Shown here piece after piece: positions 8,139 to 15,442 of a stretch of DNA of 64,000 nt. A model generated the notes under the pieces. That model did not search any database. It was not told where the DNA came from and worked only from the letters and a program-made list of their open reading frames with translations. Each line of letters starts with the position of its first letter. The stretch's first letter is position 1. Source of the DNA: Comamonas testosteroni ATCC 11996 (GTDB taxonomy: Bacteria > Pseudomonadota > Gammaproteobacteria > Burkholderiales > Burkholderiaceae_C); assembly GCF_000241525.1 (NCBI RefSeq), contig NZ_AHIL01000044.1:62001-126000 (forward strand), given 5' to 3'. Both the position numbers and the translations under genes were made by a program.

Positions 8139-8170
8139 CTTCCTGCGAGCTCATTTTTACACCCTATAAT
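8139..8170 (+). promoter_or_regulatory. Promoter of the tRNA-Asn pair
   Basis: A consensus TATAAT at 8165-8170 lies 11 bp before the first tRNA gene, giving a start point just upstream of the mature 5' end. A -35 element is weak (TTCCTG near 8140-8145, spacing 19). An AT-rich stretch at 8110-8140 may act as an UP-like element. Confidence 0.6.
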
Positions 8171-8181
8171 CTAGGTCTTCT

Positions 8182-8257
8182 TCCTCAATAGCTCAGTCGG
8201 TAGAGCGCCGGACTGTTAATCCGTAGGTCCCTGGTTCGAGCCCAGGTTGAGGAGCCA
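8182..8257 (+). tRNA. tRNA-Asn (GTT), copy 1
   Basis: The 76-base sequence folds as a cloverleaf: acceptor TCCTCAA/TTGAGGA, D-arm GCTCAGTCGGTAGAGC, anticodon arm CCGGACTGTTAATCCGT-type with GTT at positions 34-36, T-arm with GGTTCGAGCC, discriminator G and an encoded CCA. The anticodon reads AAC/AAU codons for asparagine. Confidence 0.98.
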
Positions 8258-8267
8258 AAGTAATTTC

Positions 8268-8293
8268 GATGCTTTGCGGTATATCAAAGCATC
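8268..8293 (+). other. Hairpin in the spacer between the two tRNA-Asn genes
   Basis: GATGCTTTG (8268-8276) and CAAAGCATC (8285-8293) pair perfectly over 9 bp with an 8-nt loop. It has no T-run and lies in the middle of the 48-bp spacer, so it is more likely a structure in the dicistronic precursor than a terminator. Confidence 0.5.
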
Positions 8294-8305
8294 ACACCGA
8301 CATAT

Positions 8306-8381
8306 TCCTCAATAGCTCAGTCGGTAGAGCGCCGGACTGTTAATCCGTAGGTCCCTGGTTCGAGCCCAGGTTGAGGAGCCA
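8306..8381 (+). tRNA. tRNA-Asn (GTT), copy 2
   Basis: This gene is identical over all 76 bases to the one at 8182, including the encoded CCA. The identity of two tandem copies points to recent duplication or gene conversion. It shares the upstream promoter and is followed directly by a terminator. Confidence 0.98.
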
Positions 8382-8384
8382 TTC

Positions 8385-8415
8385 AAAAGCCTGTATGCAT
8401 GCATACAGGCTTTTT
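8385..8415 (+). terminator. Intrinsic terminator after the tRNA-Asn pair
   Basis: Positions 8385-8414 are a perfect 30-bp palindrome centred on GCATGC, with AAAAGCCTGTATGCA as the left arm, ending in a T-run (8411-8415). The symmetric A and T runs would let it work on both strands, including for the hypothetical gene at 8427-8741. Confidence 0.9.
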
Positions 8416-8426
8416 CTTTTGCCTGC

Positions 8427-8741
8427 TCAGGCAGCCCTCACCACGCCCACCGAAGCACCCACGGGCGGCGCATCTACGGCAACTGCCTTGTGTGCAGAGT
8501 GAGGGACATAGGGATAGTGATGCGGCACCACGGGAACATGCTGCTCGCCCTGCTCCCAGGCTCGCAATTCATCTTCCAGTCGAGCAGCACGTTCGGCATA
8601 CATCTGAGCGGAGGACTGGTAGTACTCCGCCGCGATAGTGTGCTCCAGAACAGCCATGCGCGCCTCCTGCAGATAGGCACGCGTGCGGCGGATATAGCGC
8701 GGTTCGGAACGTCCAAAACCGAAGATCTTGCCGAAAAACAT
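8427..8741 (-). CDS. Hypothetical protein, 104 residues
   Basis: I do not recognise a characterised family. The protein begins MFFGKIFGFGRSEPR, continues with a helical charged region (about residues 20-65) that could form an amphipathic or coiled-coil helix, and ends in a proline- and histidine-rich tail (VPHHYPYVPHS). There is no signal peptide and no cysteine. The ATG at 8741 is chosen because AAAGGAGG lies 7 bp upstream on the minus strand; the longer frame to 8780 lacks a site. It stands alone between the tRNA terminator and a non-coding stretch. Confidence 0.65.
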   Translation of the reverse strand: MFFGKIFGFGRSEPRYIRRTRAYLQEARMAVLEHTIAAEYYQSSAQMYAERAARLEDELRAWEQGEQHVPVVPHHYPYVPHSAHKAVAVDAPPVGASVGVVRAA

Positions 8742-9280
8742 GACCAACCTCCTTTTCCGGTAACAACGCAAATCCGTCACGACTCCTCAACCGATGGAGC
8801 AATGTTGCCAGCGTAATGTCTCAGGTTCAAGACATCTGTCCCACAGCAAGAGTTCGCCTCGTAGGAGGGGTGCCCGCCACTTGTGGCCGCCCACTCAAAG
8901 CCGGTTCCAGACAGGGCTTGAGATACAGCCTTCCCGTCACAAAGCCCAGCTCAAGAATCAATCAGACACATTGTTCGGGTATTTCCGCCCCCACATCGCC
9001 CGGCGATCAAGGGTTTGTCCCTGGGATTGAGGATCTTCACTACAGCCACGCACCAGAACCCAGCCCGATGCCGACCAGTCAACCCCTCCCAGGGCTTGCT
9101 CGGCGACTCAGGCGGGAGCAAGCACGCAGGACTGCATCGCCGCGAGCCACGAACCTCGAGTTGCCGCCAACCCCAGCCCGCCTATGCGCTGAGGCAGGCA
9201 AGAGCACCCGCCGTCAAGACGGGATCACCCCAGAATTCAATGCAGCGTCTGCGCAGCACACACAAGCACAAGCTCGCGAG
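8742..9280. other. Intergenic region before the flavoprotein gene
   Basis: These 539 bp lie downstream of the flavoprotein and upstream of the small hypothetical gene. The part at 8817-8930 contains complementary segments that could fold (see findings). The frames open here give proteins without recognisable features. The promoter of the 8427-8741 gene must lie at its left end. No terminator with a T-run was found for the flavoprotein. Confidence 0.5.
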
Positions 9281-10567
9281 TCAGTTGCCCTGCAGGAAGC
9301 TCAGCACCCCTTCGGCCACATGAACACCAGAGGACATACAGGCCGTGAGCAGATAACCACCCGTGGGGGCCTCCCAGTCCAGCATTTCTCCCGCACAGAA
9401 GACACCAGGCAGGGCGGCACACATCCCCCGTGCGTCCAGAGCCTCCAGACGAACTCCGCCTGCAGTGCTGATGGCCTCATCGATGGGGCGCGGTGCGATC
9501 ACCGTCAAAGGCACCGTCTTGATCGTGGATGCCAGGCGCTTCATGTCCGCCATGCCATCCTTGCCGAGCACCTCATACAGCAAACCCGCCTTGATGCCAT
9601 CAAGGCCCAAGCGCCCTTTGAGATGACTGCTGAGGCTGCGCGAGCCGCGCGGCCGCATCACCTCCTGCTGAACACGCTCCGCACTCCACTGCGGCAACAG
9701 ATCCAGCTCGAAGCGCGCAGCGCCCTGGCGGGCAATGCAGTCCCGCAACAGGGAGGAGACAGCATAGATCAGGCTCCCCTCCACCCCGGTCTGCGTTGCA
9801 ACAAATTCACCTTGACGCTCAAAGACGGCACCTTGCTCGTCCATAAACTTCAAAACCACCGATTTGAATGGCTGCCCGGCAAAGCGCTGAGCAAAGACCT
9901 CACTCCAGCCAGCTTCACGCCCTTGCTGCCAGCCCACATCAAAGCCGCAGTTGGCCGCCTGCAGCGGGGCAATGCCTACCCCCTTGTCCTGCAGCAACGA
10001 AACCCAAGCACCGTCCGAACCCAGACGCGCCCAGCTGCCTCCGCCTGTTGCCAGCACCAAAGCCTTGCAGCCAATCTTGACTCTGGCATCCTCTGTCTGG
10101 AGAACCGGCTTGCCATCCTCTGCCCAGCCGATCCAGCGATGGCGCATATGAAACTGCACGCCCTGCGACTTCATCCGCACCAGCCAGGCACGCAGCAGCG
10201 GCGCCGCCTTCATGTCTGCAGGGAACACTCTTCCGGATGACCCCACAAAGGTATCGAAGCCCAGCTCTTTGACCCAGGCCTGAAGCTCGCTCGCACCCCA
10301 CTTTTCGAGCCACGGAGTCAAATCTGCAGAGCGGCCGCCATAGCGGGTCACAAAGCTCGAAAACTCCTCGGAGTGCGTAAGGTTGAGACCGCCCTTGCCG
10401 GCCATGAGGAATTTGCGAGCCGCCGAGGCTTTCGCCTCGAACACCCTGACCGACAAGCCGGCCTTCGCCAATTGCTCGGCCGCCATCAAGCCTGCAGGCC
10501 CGGCACCGATCACAGCCACATCACAGACCCATTCGGAATCGGCCATCAAGGGCTCCGAGACACTCAT
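9281..10567 (-). CDS. FAD-dependent oxidoreductase of the HI0933/BaiN-like (TIGR03862) family
   Basis: This 428-residue protein has the FAD-binding motif GAGPAGLMAAEQLAKAG near residues 21-37, followed by the diagnostic segment ARKFLMAGKGGLNLTH and, at the C-terminus, GVFCAGEMLDWEAPTGGY. These mark the HI0933-like flavoproteins, subgroup TIGR03862, whose substrate is generally unknown. It has no membrane segment and is expected in the cytoplasm. The start ATG at 10567 has GAGG 9 to 10 bp upstream on the minus strand. No functional link to neighbours is apparent. Confidence 0.85.
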   Translation of the reverse strand: MSVSEPLMADSEWVCDVAVIGAGPAGLMAAEQLAKAGLSVRVFEAKASAARKFLMAGKGGLNLTHSEEFSSFVTRYGGRSADLTPWLEKWGASELQAWVKELGFDTFVGSSGRVFPADMKAAPLLRAWLVRMKSQGVQFHMRHRWIGWAEDGKPVLQTEDARVKIGCKALVLATGGGSWARLGSDGAWVSLLQDKGVGIAPLQAANCGFDVGWQQGREAGWSEVFAQRFAGQPFKSVVLKFMDEQGAVFERQGEFVATQTGVEGSLIYAVSSLLRDCIARQGAARFELDLLPQWSAERVQQEVMRPRGSRSLSSHLKGRLGLDGIKAGLLYEVLGKDGMADMKRLASTIKTVPLTVIAPRPIDEAISTAGGVRLEALDARGMCAALPGVFCAGEMLDWEAPTGGYLLTACMSSGVHVAEGVLSFLQGN

Positions 10568-10780
10568 ACTTCTACCACCTCAATCTGCTGGCAGCCACCG
10601 GCCGCCAAAGGGTGCGCAGAATACCACCGACGGCATTTCTGCAATATTGCGGGCACTATTAGCGCGATAGCTGCAAACAACCAGCCACACACAGAGACGG
10701 GAGATGAGTTTCTGTCACAATCAACTCACTAGGCGATTAGACCGCCTACTTTTTTGATTCAAGAAAATCCAGGACTACAA

Positions 10781-11110
10781 ATGGCCAGCGAATTGATCAA
10801 GCACATCACGGATGCAAGCTTTGAGTCTGACGTACTGCAACCCGGCACGACCGTGCTGGTGGATTACTGGGCTGAATGGTGCGGCCCTTGCAAGATGATC
10901 GCCCCCATCTTGGACGATGTGGCCGAAGGCTACAAAGGCAAGGTGCAGATCGCCAAGATGAATGTGGACGAAAACCGTGAGATCCCTGCCAAGTTCGGCA
11001 TTCGCGGCATTCCCACGCTGATGTTGTTCAAGGACGGTCAGCTGGCCGCCACCAAGGTCGGCGCGCTGAACAAGACGCAACTGTCCGCCTTCCTCGACCA
11101 GCACATCTGA
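10781..11110 (+). CDS. trxA: Thioredoxin
   Basis: Thioredoxin is the general cytoplasmic disulfide reductant and also the electron donor for CysH. The 109-residue protein carries the redox motif WCGPCK (C34, C37), the cis-proline segment [10 protein letters not shown] and the usual domain length. The ATG at 10781 is preceded by CCAGGAC, a ribosome binding site at proper distance; a TTG 27 bp upstream is in frame but not needed. It lies upstream of rho, an order common in proteobacteria. Confidence 0.97.
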   Translation: MASELIKHITDASFESDVLQPGTTVLVDYWAEWCGPCKMIAPILDDVAEGYKGKVQIAKMNVDENREIPAKFGIRGIPTLMLFKDGQLAATKVGALNKTQLSAFLDQHI

Positions 11111-11119
11111 TGCATTCCA

Positions 11120-11153
11120 CAAACAGAGCTCCCAATGGAGCTCTGTTTGCTTC
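11120..11153 (+). terminator. Terminator after trxA
   Basis: CAAACAGAGCTCC (11120-11132) pairs perfectly with GGAGCTCTGTTTG (11137-11149) around a 4-nt CAAT loop. The T-tract after it is short (CTTCT), so termination may be partial. It lies 10 bp after the trxA stop. Confidence 0.7.
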
Positions 11154-11231
11154 TGGGCACCCGCTCCCCCTTCATTTGCATCTGCTACAGACCCGGCACA
11201 GGCTGCAGATGACAAGTCCTCAATAAATTGC

Positions 11232-11262
11232 TTGCAAGCTGCGCCAGTTTTCCTGTCATAAT
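11232..11262 (+). promoter_or_regulatory. Candidate promoter of rho
   Basis: CATAAT at 11257-11262 is a good -10 hexamer, with TTGCAA at 11232-11237 as a possible -35 at a long 19-bp spacing. It would give a leader of about 125 nt before the rho ATG, including a C-rich run at 11352-11360. A long untranslated leader is usual for rho, which controls its own transcription. Confidence 0.4.
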
Positions 11263-11393
11263 GTATGAACCGCCGGCCACCGCATGGGACCGCGCTGGAT
11301 TTTCTTCAGGCAAGCCTGCCCACTTTCACAGTGTTTCGTTAGGCTCTACGCCTCCCCCCCTGGTTATTCTCACTCCACGCTTGGAGTCATTTC

Positions 11394-12656
11394 ATGCACC
11401 TTAATGAACTCAAGGCACTGCACGTGTCTGAAGTCTTGAAGCAGGCCGAAGCGCTTGAGATCGAAAACGTCGGTCGCATGCGCAAGCAGGAACTGATGTT
11501 CGCCATCATCAAAAAGCGCGCCAAGGCCGGTGAACAGGTCTTCGCCGACGGCGTGCTGGAAATCCTGCCCGATGGCTTCGGCTTCCTGCGTAGCCCCGAT
11601 ACCAGCTACACCGCCAGCACCGACGATATCTACATCTCGCCCAGCCAGGTGCGCCGCTTCAACCTGCACACCGGCGACATGATCGAAGGAGAAGTGCGCA
11701 TCCCCAAGGATGGCGAGCGCTACTTCGCACTGACCAAGCTCGACAAGGTCAACGGCGGCCCACCCGAGCAAAACAAGCACAAGGTGCTGTTTGAGAATCT
11801 GACCCCTCTGTTCCCCAAGGAGCAGATGCGCCTTGAGCGCGACATCAAGGGCGAAGAAAACATCACCGGCCGCATCATCGACATCATCGCCCCCATCGGC
11901 CGCGGCCAGCGCGCGCTGATCGTGGCACCGCCCAAGAGCGGCAAGACCATGATGATGCAAAGCATTGCACACGCCATCACCGCCAACCACCCCGATGTGC
12001 ACCTGATGGTGCTGCTGGTGGACGAGCGCCCTGAAGAAGTGACGGAAATGCAGCGCTCGGTCAAGGGCGAAATCATTGCCTCGACCTTCGACGAGCCAGC
12101 TACCCGTCACGTGCACGTGGCCGAAATGGTGATCGAGCGCGCCAAGCGCCTGGTGGAGCTGGGCAAGGATGTGGTCATCCTGCTGGACTCCATCACCCGC
12201 CTGGCCCGCGCCTACAACAACGTCGTGCCCTCGTCGGGCAAGGTGCTGTCGGGCGGTGTGGACTCCAACGCACTGCAGCGCCCCAAGCGCTTCTTCGGCG
12301 CGGCCCGCAATGTGGAAGAAGGCGGCTCGCTGACCATCATCGCCACGGCACTGGTCGACACCGGCAGCCGCATGGACGAAGTGATCTTTGAAGAATTCAA
12401 GGGCACCGGCAACAGCGAACTGCACCTGAACCGTCGCCTGTACGAAAAGCGCGTGTTCCCAGCCATCGAACTCACCAAGAGCGGTACACGCCGCGAAGAG
12501 CTGCTGCTGGCTCCCGAGATTCTGCAAAAGACCCGCATCTTGCGCCAGTTCATGTACAACATGGACGAGATCGAGTCCATGGAGCTGATGATCAAGAACA
12601 TGAAGGCGACCAAAAACAATGTCGAATTCTTCGACATGATGCGTCGCGGCGGCTAA
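11394..12656 (+). CDS. rho: Transcription termination factor Rho
   Basis: Rho is the hexameric RNA-dependent ATPase that terminates transcription at untranslated C-rich RNA. The 420-residue protein has the N-terminal RNA-binding OB fold with the RNP-type segment DGFGFLRSP, the Walker A loop [23 protein letters not shown], and the C-terminal secondary RNA-binding segments [12 protein letters not shown] and [10 protein letters not shown]. Length equals E. coli Rho within one residue. GGAG lies 8 bp before the ATG. A strong terminator follows 17 bp after the stop. Confidence 0.99.
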   Translation: MHLNELKALHVSEVLKQAEALEIENVGRMRKQELMFAIIKKRAKAGEQVFADGVLEILPDGFGFLRSPDTSYTASTDDIYISPSQVRRFNLHTGDMIEGEVRIPKDGERYFALTKLDKVNGGPPEQNKHKVLFENLTPLFPKEQMRLERDIKGEENITGRIIDIIAPIGRGQRALIVAPPKSGKTMMMQSIAHAITANHPDVHLMVLLVDERPEEVTEMQRSVKGEIIASTFDEPATRHVHVAEMVIERAKRLVELGKDVVILLDSITRLARAYNNVVPSSGKVLSGGVDSNALQRPKRFFGAARNVEEGGSLTIIATALVDTGSRMDEVIFEEFKGTGNSELHLNRRLYEKRVFPAIELTKSGTRREELLLAPEILQKTRILRQFMYNMDEIESMELMIKNMKATKNNVEFFDMMRRGG

Positions 12657-12673
12657 GGCCTCTTCGTGCATCG

Positions 12674-12710
12674 AAACAACAAAGCCCCGCCTCGCGGGGC
12701 TTTGTTGTTT
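12674..12710 (+). terminator. Terminator after rho
   Basis: A 17-bp perfect stem (12674-12690 with 12694-12710), GC-rich at the tip (GCCCCGC-CTC-GCGGGGC) and A/T-rich at the base, forms a strong hairpin ending in TTTGTTGTTT. Confidence 0.92.
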
Positions 12711-12888
12711 CTGGCGCTTGACGCCATTAATTGACATAGCTCAAACTGACTTGCAAGCCGTCCTTCAATACTAGGGATACACATCTATACAAATCTTGCG
12801 ATAACCGGAAGCCAAAAGCTTGCAAGTCGCAGGTTCTGCATTCATGGCCCCTTCAGCAAATCGCACACCACCCTACAACACCACACCG

Positions 12889-14331
12889 ATGCGCCTGCTG
12901 GCAGCCGCCACATTGCTGACAGCGCTGGCAGCCTGCAGCCCGACGGTGCCGATTCTGCAGCCACAGGCCCAGGCCAGGCTACCGGACAAGTGGCCTCAGG
13001 AATGGACCAAAAAACAAGAGGGCGCTGCGCCAGCACATACGGCATCGATTGCCTGGCAAGACTTCTACCTTGACCGAAACCTGCAGGAGCTGATTGGCGC
13101 AGCTCTTGCCCACAATCAGGACCAGCGCCTCGCGTTGCTGCGTGTGCAGGAGGCCCAGGCCGCCTATGACATACAGAGTGCTGCGCGACTGCCGACGATC
13201 GGCCTGGGCAGCAGTCATGGCAGAGCACGTGTTCCCGCCGACCTCAACGCCAGCGGCCGCTCCGTCGTCGCCGGCGATCAGCAAGTGTTTGTCGGCCTCA
13301 ACAGCTGGGAGCTCGATCTCTGGGGCCGTGTCAAAAGCCTCAGCGAGGCCGCTTTAGGCAATTATCTGGCGCTGGATGCCACGCAGCATGCGGTTCAATC
13401 CAGTCTCGTCAAGCAGGTAGCGCTGAGCTATCTGGCTCTGCGCAGTCTGGATGAGCGCCTGGCCCTGACCCAGCGCACGATTGCCAGCCGCGAGGAATCG
13501 CTGCGCATCTTCAAGCGCCGCACCGAGGTGGGCTCCACTTCACGCTATGCGCTCACGCAGGTGCAGACTCTGGTTCACCAGGCCAAGGCTATAGGCACCC
13601 AGCTGGCACAGCAGCGGGCGCTGCAGGCCAATGCACTGCAGCAGCTCACGGGCATGGATGCAGACCGCTTGCCGCAAAGCAGCTCCACCGCAGTGATCCT
13701 GAAACCCATTCCCGAAGGCCTGCCGTCCGATCTGCTGACACAGCGCCCCGACATCATTGCCGCCGAGTACGGCCTGCAGGCCGCCAAGGCCAATGTATCT
13801 GCCGCGCGCGCTGCGTTTTTGCCTCGCATCGCCCTGACCGGCAGCTGGGGCACGGCCAGCGCGGAGCTCGACGGCCTGTTCAGAAGCGGCAGCCGTGCCT
13901 GGCAGTTTGCTCCCACGATTTCGCTGCCGATCTTTGATGGCGGCCAGCGCCAGGCCAACCTGAATCTGCAGGCCGTGCGACAGAGCATGGCGGTCGTCCA
14001 GTACGAAAAAACCATAGAGACAGCAATGCGCGAAGTGCTGGACGCACTGTCCAGCCGCACCATGCTCGAGCAGCAGCTCGTGGTGCTGACCGATCAGCGC
14101 GCAGCACTCAAGGAACGCGCCCGACTGGCCCGGCTGCGCTATGACCAGGGAGCCTCGCCCTATCTCGATGTGCTGGATGCCGAACGCGACCTGCTGAGCG
14201 CCGAGCAGCAACTGGTTCAGGGCCGCGAGGCCCTGCTGTCCACCCAGGTCGCTCTGTATGCCGCTTTGGGTGGAGGCTACTTTGCTCAAGGCCAGAGCAG
14301 CGCTCCCACCCCTGCCGCCCTCCAACCTTGA
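12889..14331 (+). CDS. Efflux outer-membrane lipoprotein, OprM/NodT family
   Basis: This is the TolC-like outer-membrane channel of the tripartite exporter that follows. From the ATG at 12889 the protein has 480 residues and begins with a clear lipoprotein signal (MRLLAAATLLTALAAC, lipobox LAAC with acylated C16). Two outer-membrane efflux repeats follow; the family-typical segment WELDLWGRVK and the second-repeat FLPRIALTGSWG are visible. In-frame starts at 12820 (TTG) and 12844 (ATG) would bury the signal sequence behind extra residues and were rejected. The next gene starts within a few bases of its stop. Confidence 0.88.
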   Translation: MRLLAAATLLTALAACSPTVPILQPQAQARLPDKWPQEWTKKQEGAAPAHTASIAWQDFYLDRNLQELIGAALAHNQDQRLALLRVQEAQAAYDIQSAARLPTIGLGSSHGRARVPADLNASGRSVVAGDQQVFVGLNSWELDLWGRVKSLSEAALGNYLALDATQHAVQSSLVKQVALSYLALRSLDERLALTQRTIASREESLRIFKRRTEVGSTSRYALTQVQTLVHQAKAIGTQLAQQRALQANALQQLTGMDADRLPQSSSTAVILKPIPEGLPSDLLTQRPDIIAAEYGLQAAKANVSAARAAFLPRIALTGSWGTASAELDGLFRSGSRAWQFAPTISLPIFDGGQRQANLNLQAVRQSMAVVQYEKTIETAMREVLDALSSRTMLEQQLVVLTDQRAALKERARLARLRYDQGASPYLDVLDAERDLLSAEQQLVQGREALLSTQVALYAALGGGYFAQGQSSAPTPAALQP

Positions 14332-14342
14332 CCAGCGAATCC

Positions 14343-15422
14343 ATGTCCATGAACAAGAAATTGACCATCGCCGCGCTCATCGTTGCCGCCGCCGCCCTGG
14401 GCGCCTATGGCTGGCAGCAATGGCGCAGCGCACAGGCATCCGAAGGCTTGGTCAGCGGCAACGGCCGCATCGAAGCCACCGAAATCGACGTCGCCACCAA
14501 ATACGCCGGCCGCATCGCTGAAATCCTGGTGCAGGAAGGCGAGTTCGTGAAAGCCGGTCAGCCACTGGCGCGCATGCAGATCGAAAGCCTGCAGGCTCAG
14601 CAGCGTGAAGCCATCGCCGGTCGTGAGCGCGCCTCTCATGCGGTGGCCTCGGCTCGCGCCGAAATCGCGCTGCGCGAAAGCCAGTACGCCGCCACCATGG
14701 CCACGGTGGCCCAGCGCGAAGCCGAGCTGGATGCGGCGCTGCGCCGCGTCAAGCGCTCCGAGACACTGGCACGCGAAGGTGCTTCGTCGGAGCAGGAGCT
14801 GGACGACGACCGGGCGCGTGTGCGTGGCGCCCAGGCCGCGCTCAAGGCCGCCCAGGCCCAGGCCACGGCCGCCAAGGCAGCGATCGACGCGGCCAAGGCC
14901 CAGACCATTGGTGCGGAATCGGCGGTGACGGCCGCCGCCGCCACCGTCCAGCGCATCGATGCCGATGTGAAAGACAGCGAACTCACCGCCCCGCGCGATG
15001 GCCGCGTGCAATACCGGCTGGCCCAGCCCGGCGAGGTGATCGGCGCCGGCGGCAAGGTGCTGAACATGGTGGATGTCTCGGATGTCTACATCAGCTTCTT
15101 CCTGCCCGAGACCGTGGCTGGCCGAGTGGCCCTTGGCACCGAGGTGCGCATCGTGCTGGATGCGGCTCCGCAATATGTGATCCCGGCTCAGGTGTCCTTT
15201 GTCGCCAGCACCGCCCAGTTCACGCCCAAGACCGTGGAAACGGCCAGCGAAAGACAGAAGCTGATGTTCCGCGTCAAGGCACGTATTGCACCGGATCTGC
15301 TGCAAAAGCACCTGACGCAAGTCAAGACAGGCCTGCCCGGCGTAGCCTGGATCAAGCTCGATAAAGAGCGCCAATGGCCGGCCAAGCTGGAGCTGCGCAC
15401 CGGCGACGCTTCAGCCTCGTGA
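14343..15422 (+). CDS. HlyD-family periplasmic adaptor (membrane fusion protein)
   Basis: The 359-residue protein has a single N-terminal membrane anchor ([19 protein letters not shown]), a lipoyl-like half-motif ([20 protein letters not shown]), a long alanine- and glutamate-rich coiled-coil hairpin (about residues 80-200), and the second barrel half with [15 protein letters not shown]. This resembles YbhG/YhiI adaptors that pair with YbhFSR- or YhiH-type ABC exporters. The ATG at 14343 was chosen over a TTG at 14328 that overlaps the previous stop. It links the inner-membrane exporter to the outer-membrane lipoprotein encoded upstream. Confidence 0.9.
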   Translation: MSMNKKLTIAALIVAAAALGAYGWQQWRSAQASEGLVSGNGRIEATEIDVATKYAGRIAEILVQEGEFVKAGQPLARMQIESLQAQQREAIAGRERASHAVASARAEIALRESQYAATMATVAQREAELDAALRRVKRSETLAREGASSEQELDDDRARVRGAQAALKAAQAQATAAKAAIDAAKAQTIGAESAVTAAAATVQRIDADVKDSELTAPRDGRVQYRLAQPGEVIGAGGKVLNMVDVSDVYISFFLPETVAGRVALGTEVRIVLDAAPQYVIPAQVSFVASTAQFTPKTVETASERQKLMFRVKARIAPDLLQKHLTQVKTGLPGVAWIKLDKERQWPAKLELRTGDASAS

Positions 15423-15442
15423 ACGTTGCGACCCCATTTGCC

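Noticed and set aside
8817..8930. A 6S RNA gene
   Set aside because: The foldable outline is suggestive, but the central bubble and conserved bases could not be verified by eye, so no ncRNA feature is claimed.
9015..9323. A 102-codon frame in the gap before the flavoprotein
   Set aside because: It has no motif, a proline/arginine-rich random composition, and overlaps the flavoprotein 3' end on the other strand.
8816..10240. A 474-codon plus-strand frame spanning the gap and the flavoprotein gene
   Set aside because: Most of it is antisense to the flavoprotein and the rest has no conserved features or ribosome binding site.
11370..12737. A 455-codon open frame on the minus strand opposite rho
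   Set aside because: The composition is that of an antisense shadow (His/Ala/Gln-rich) and rho on the other strand is unambiguous.
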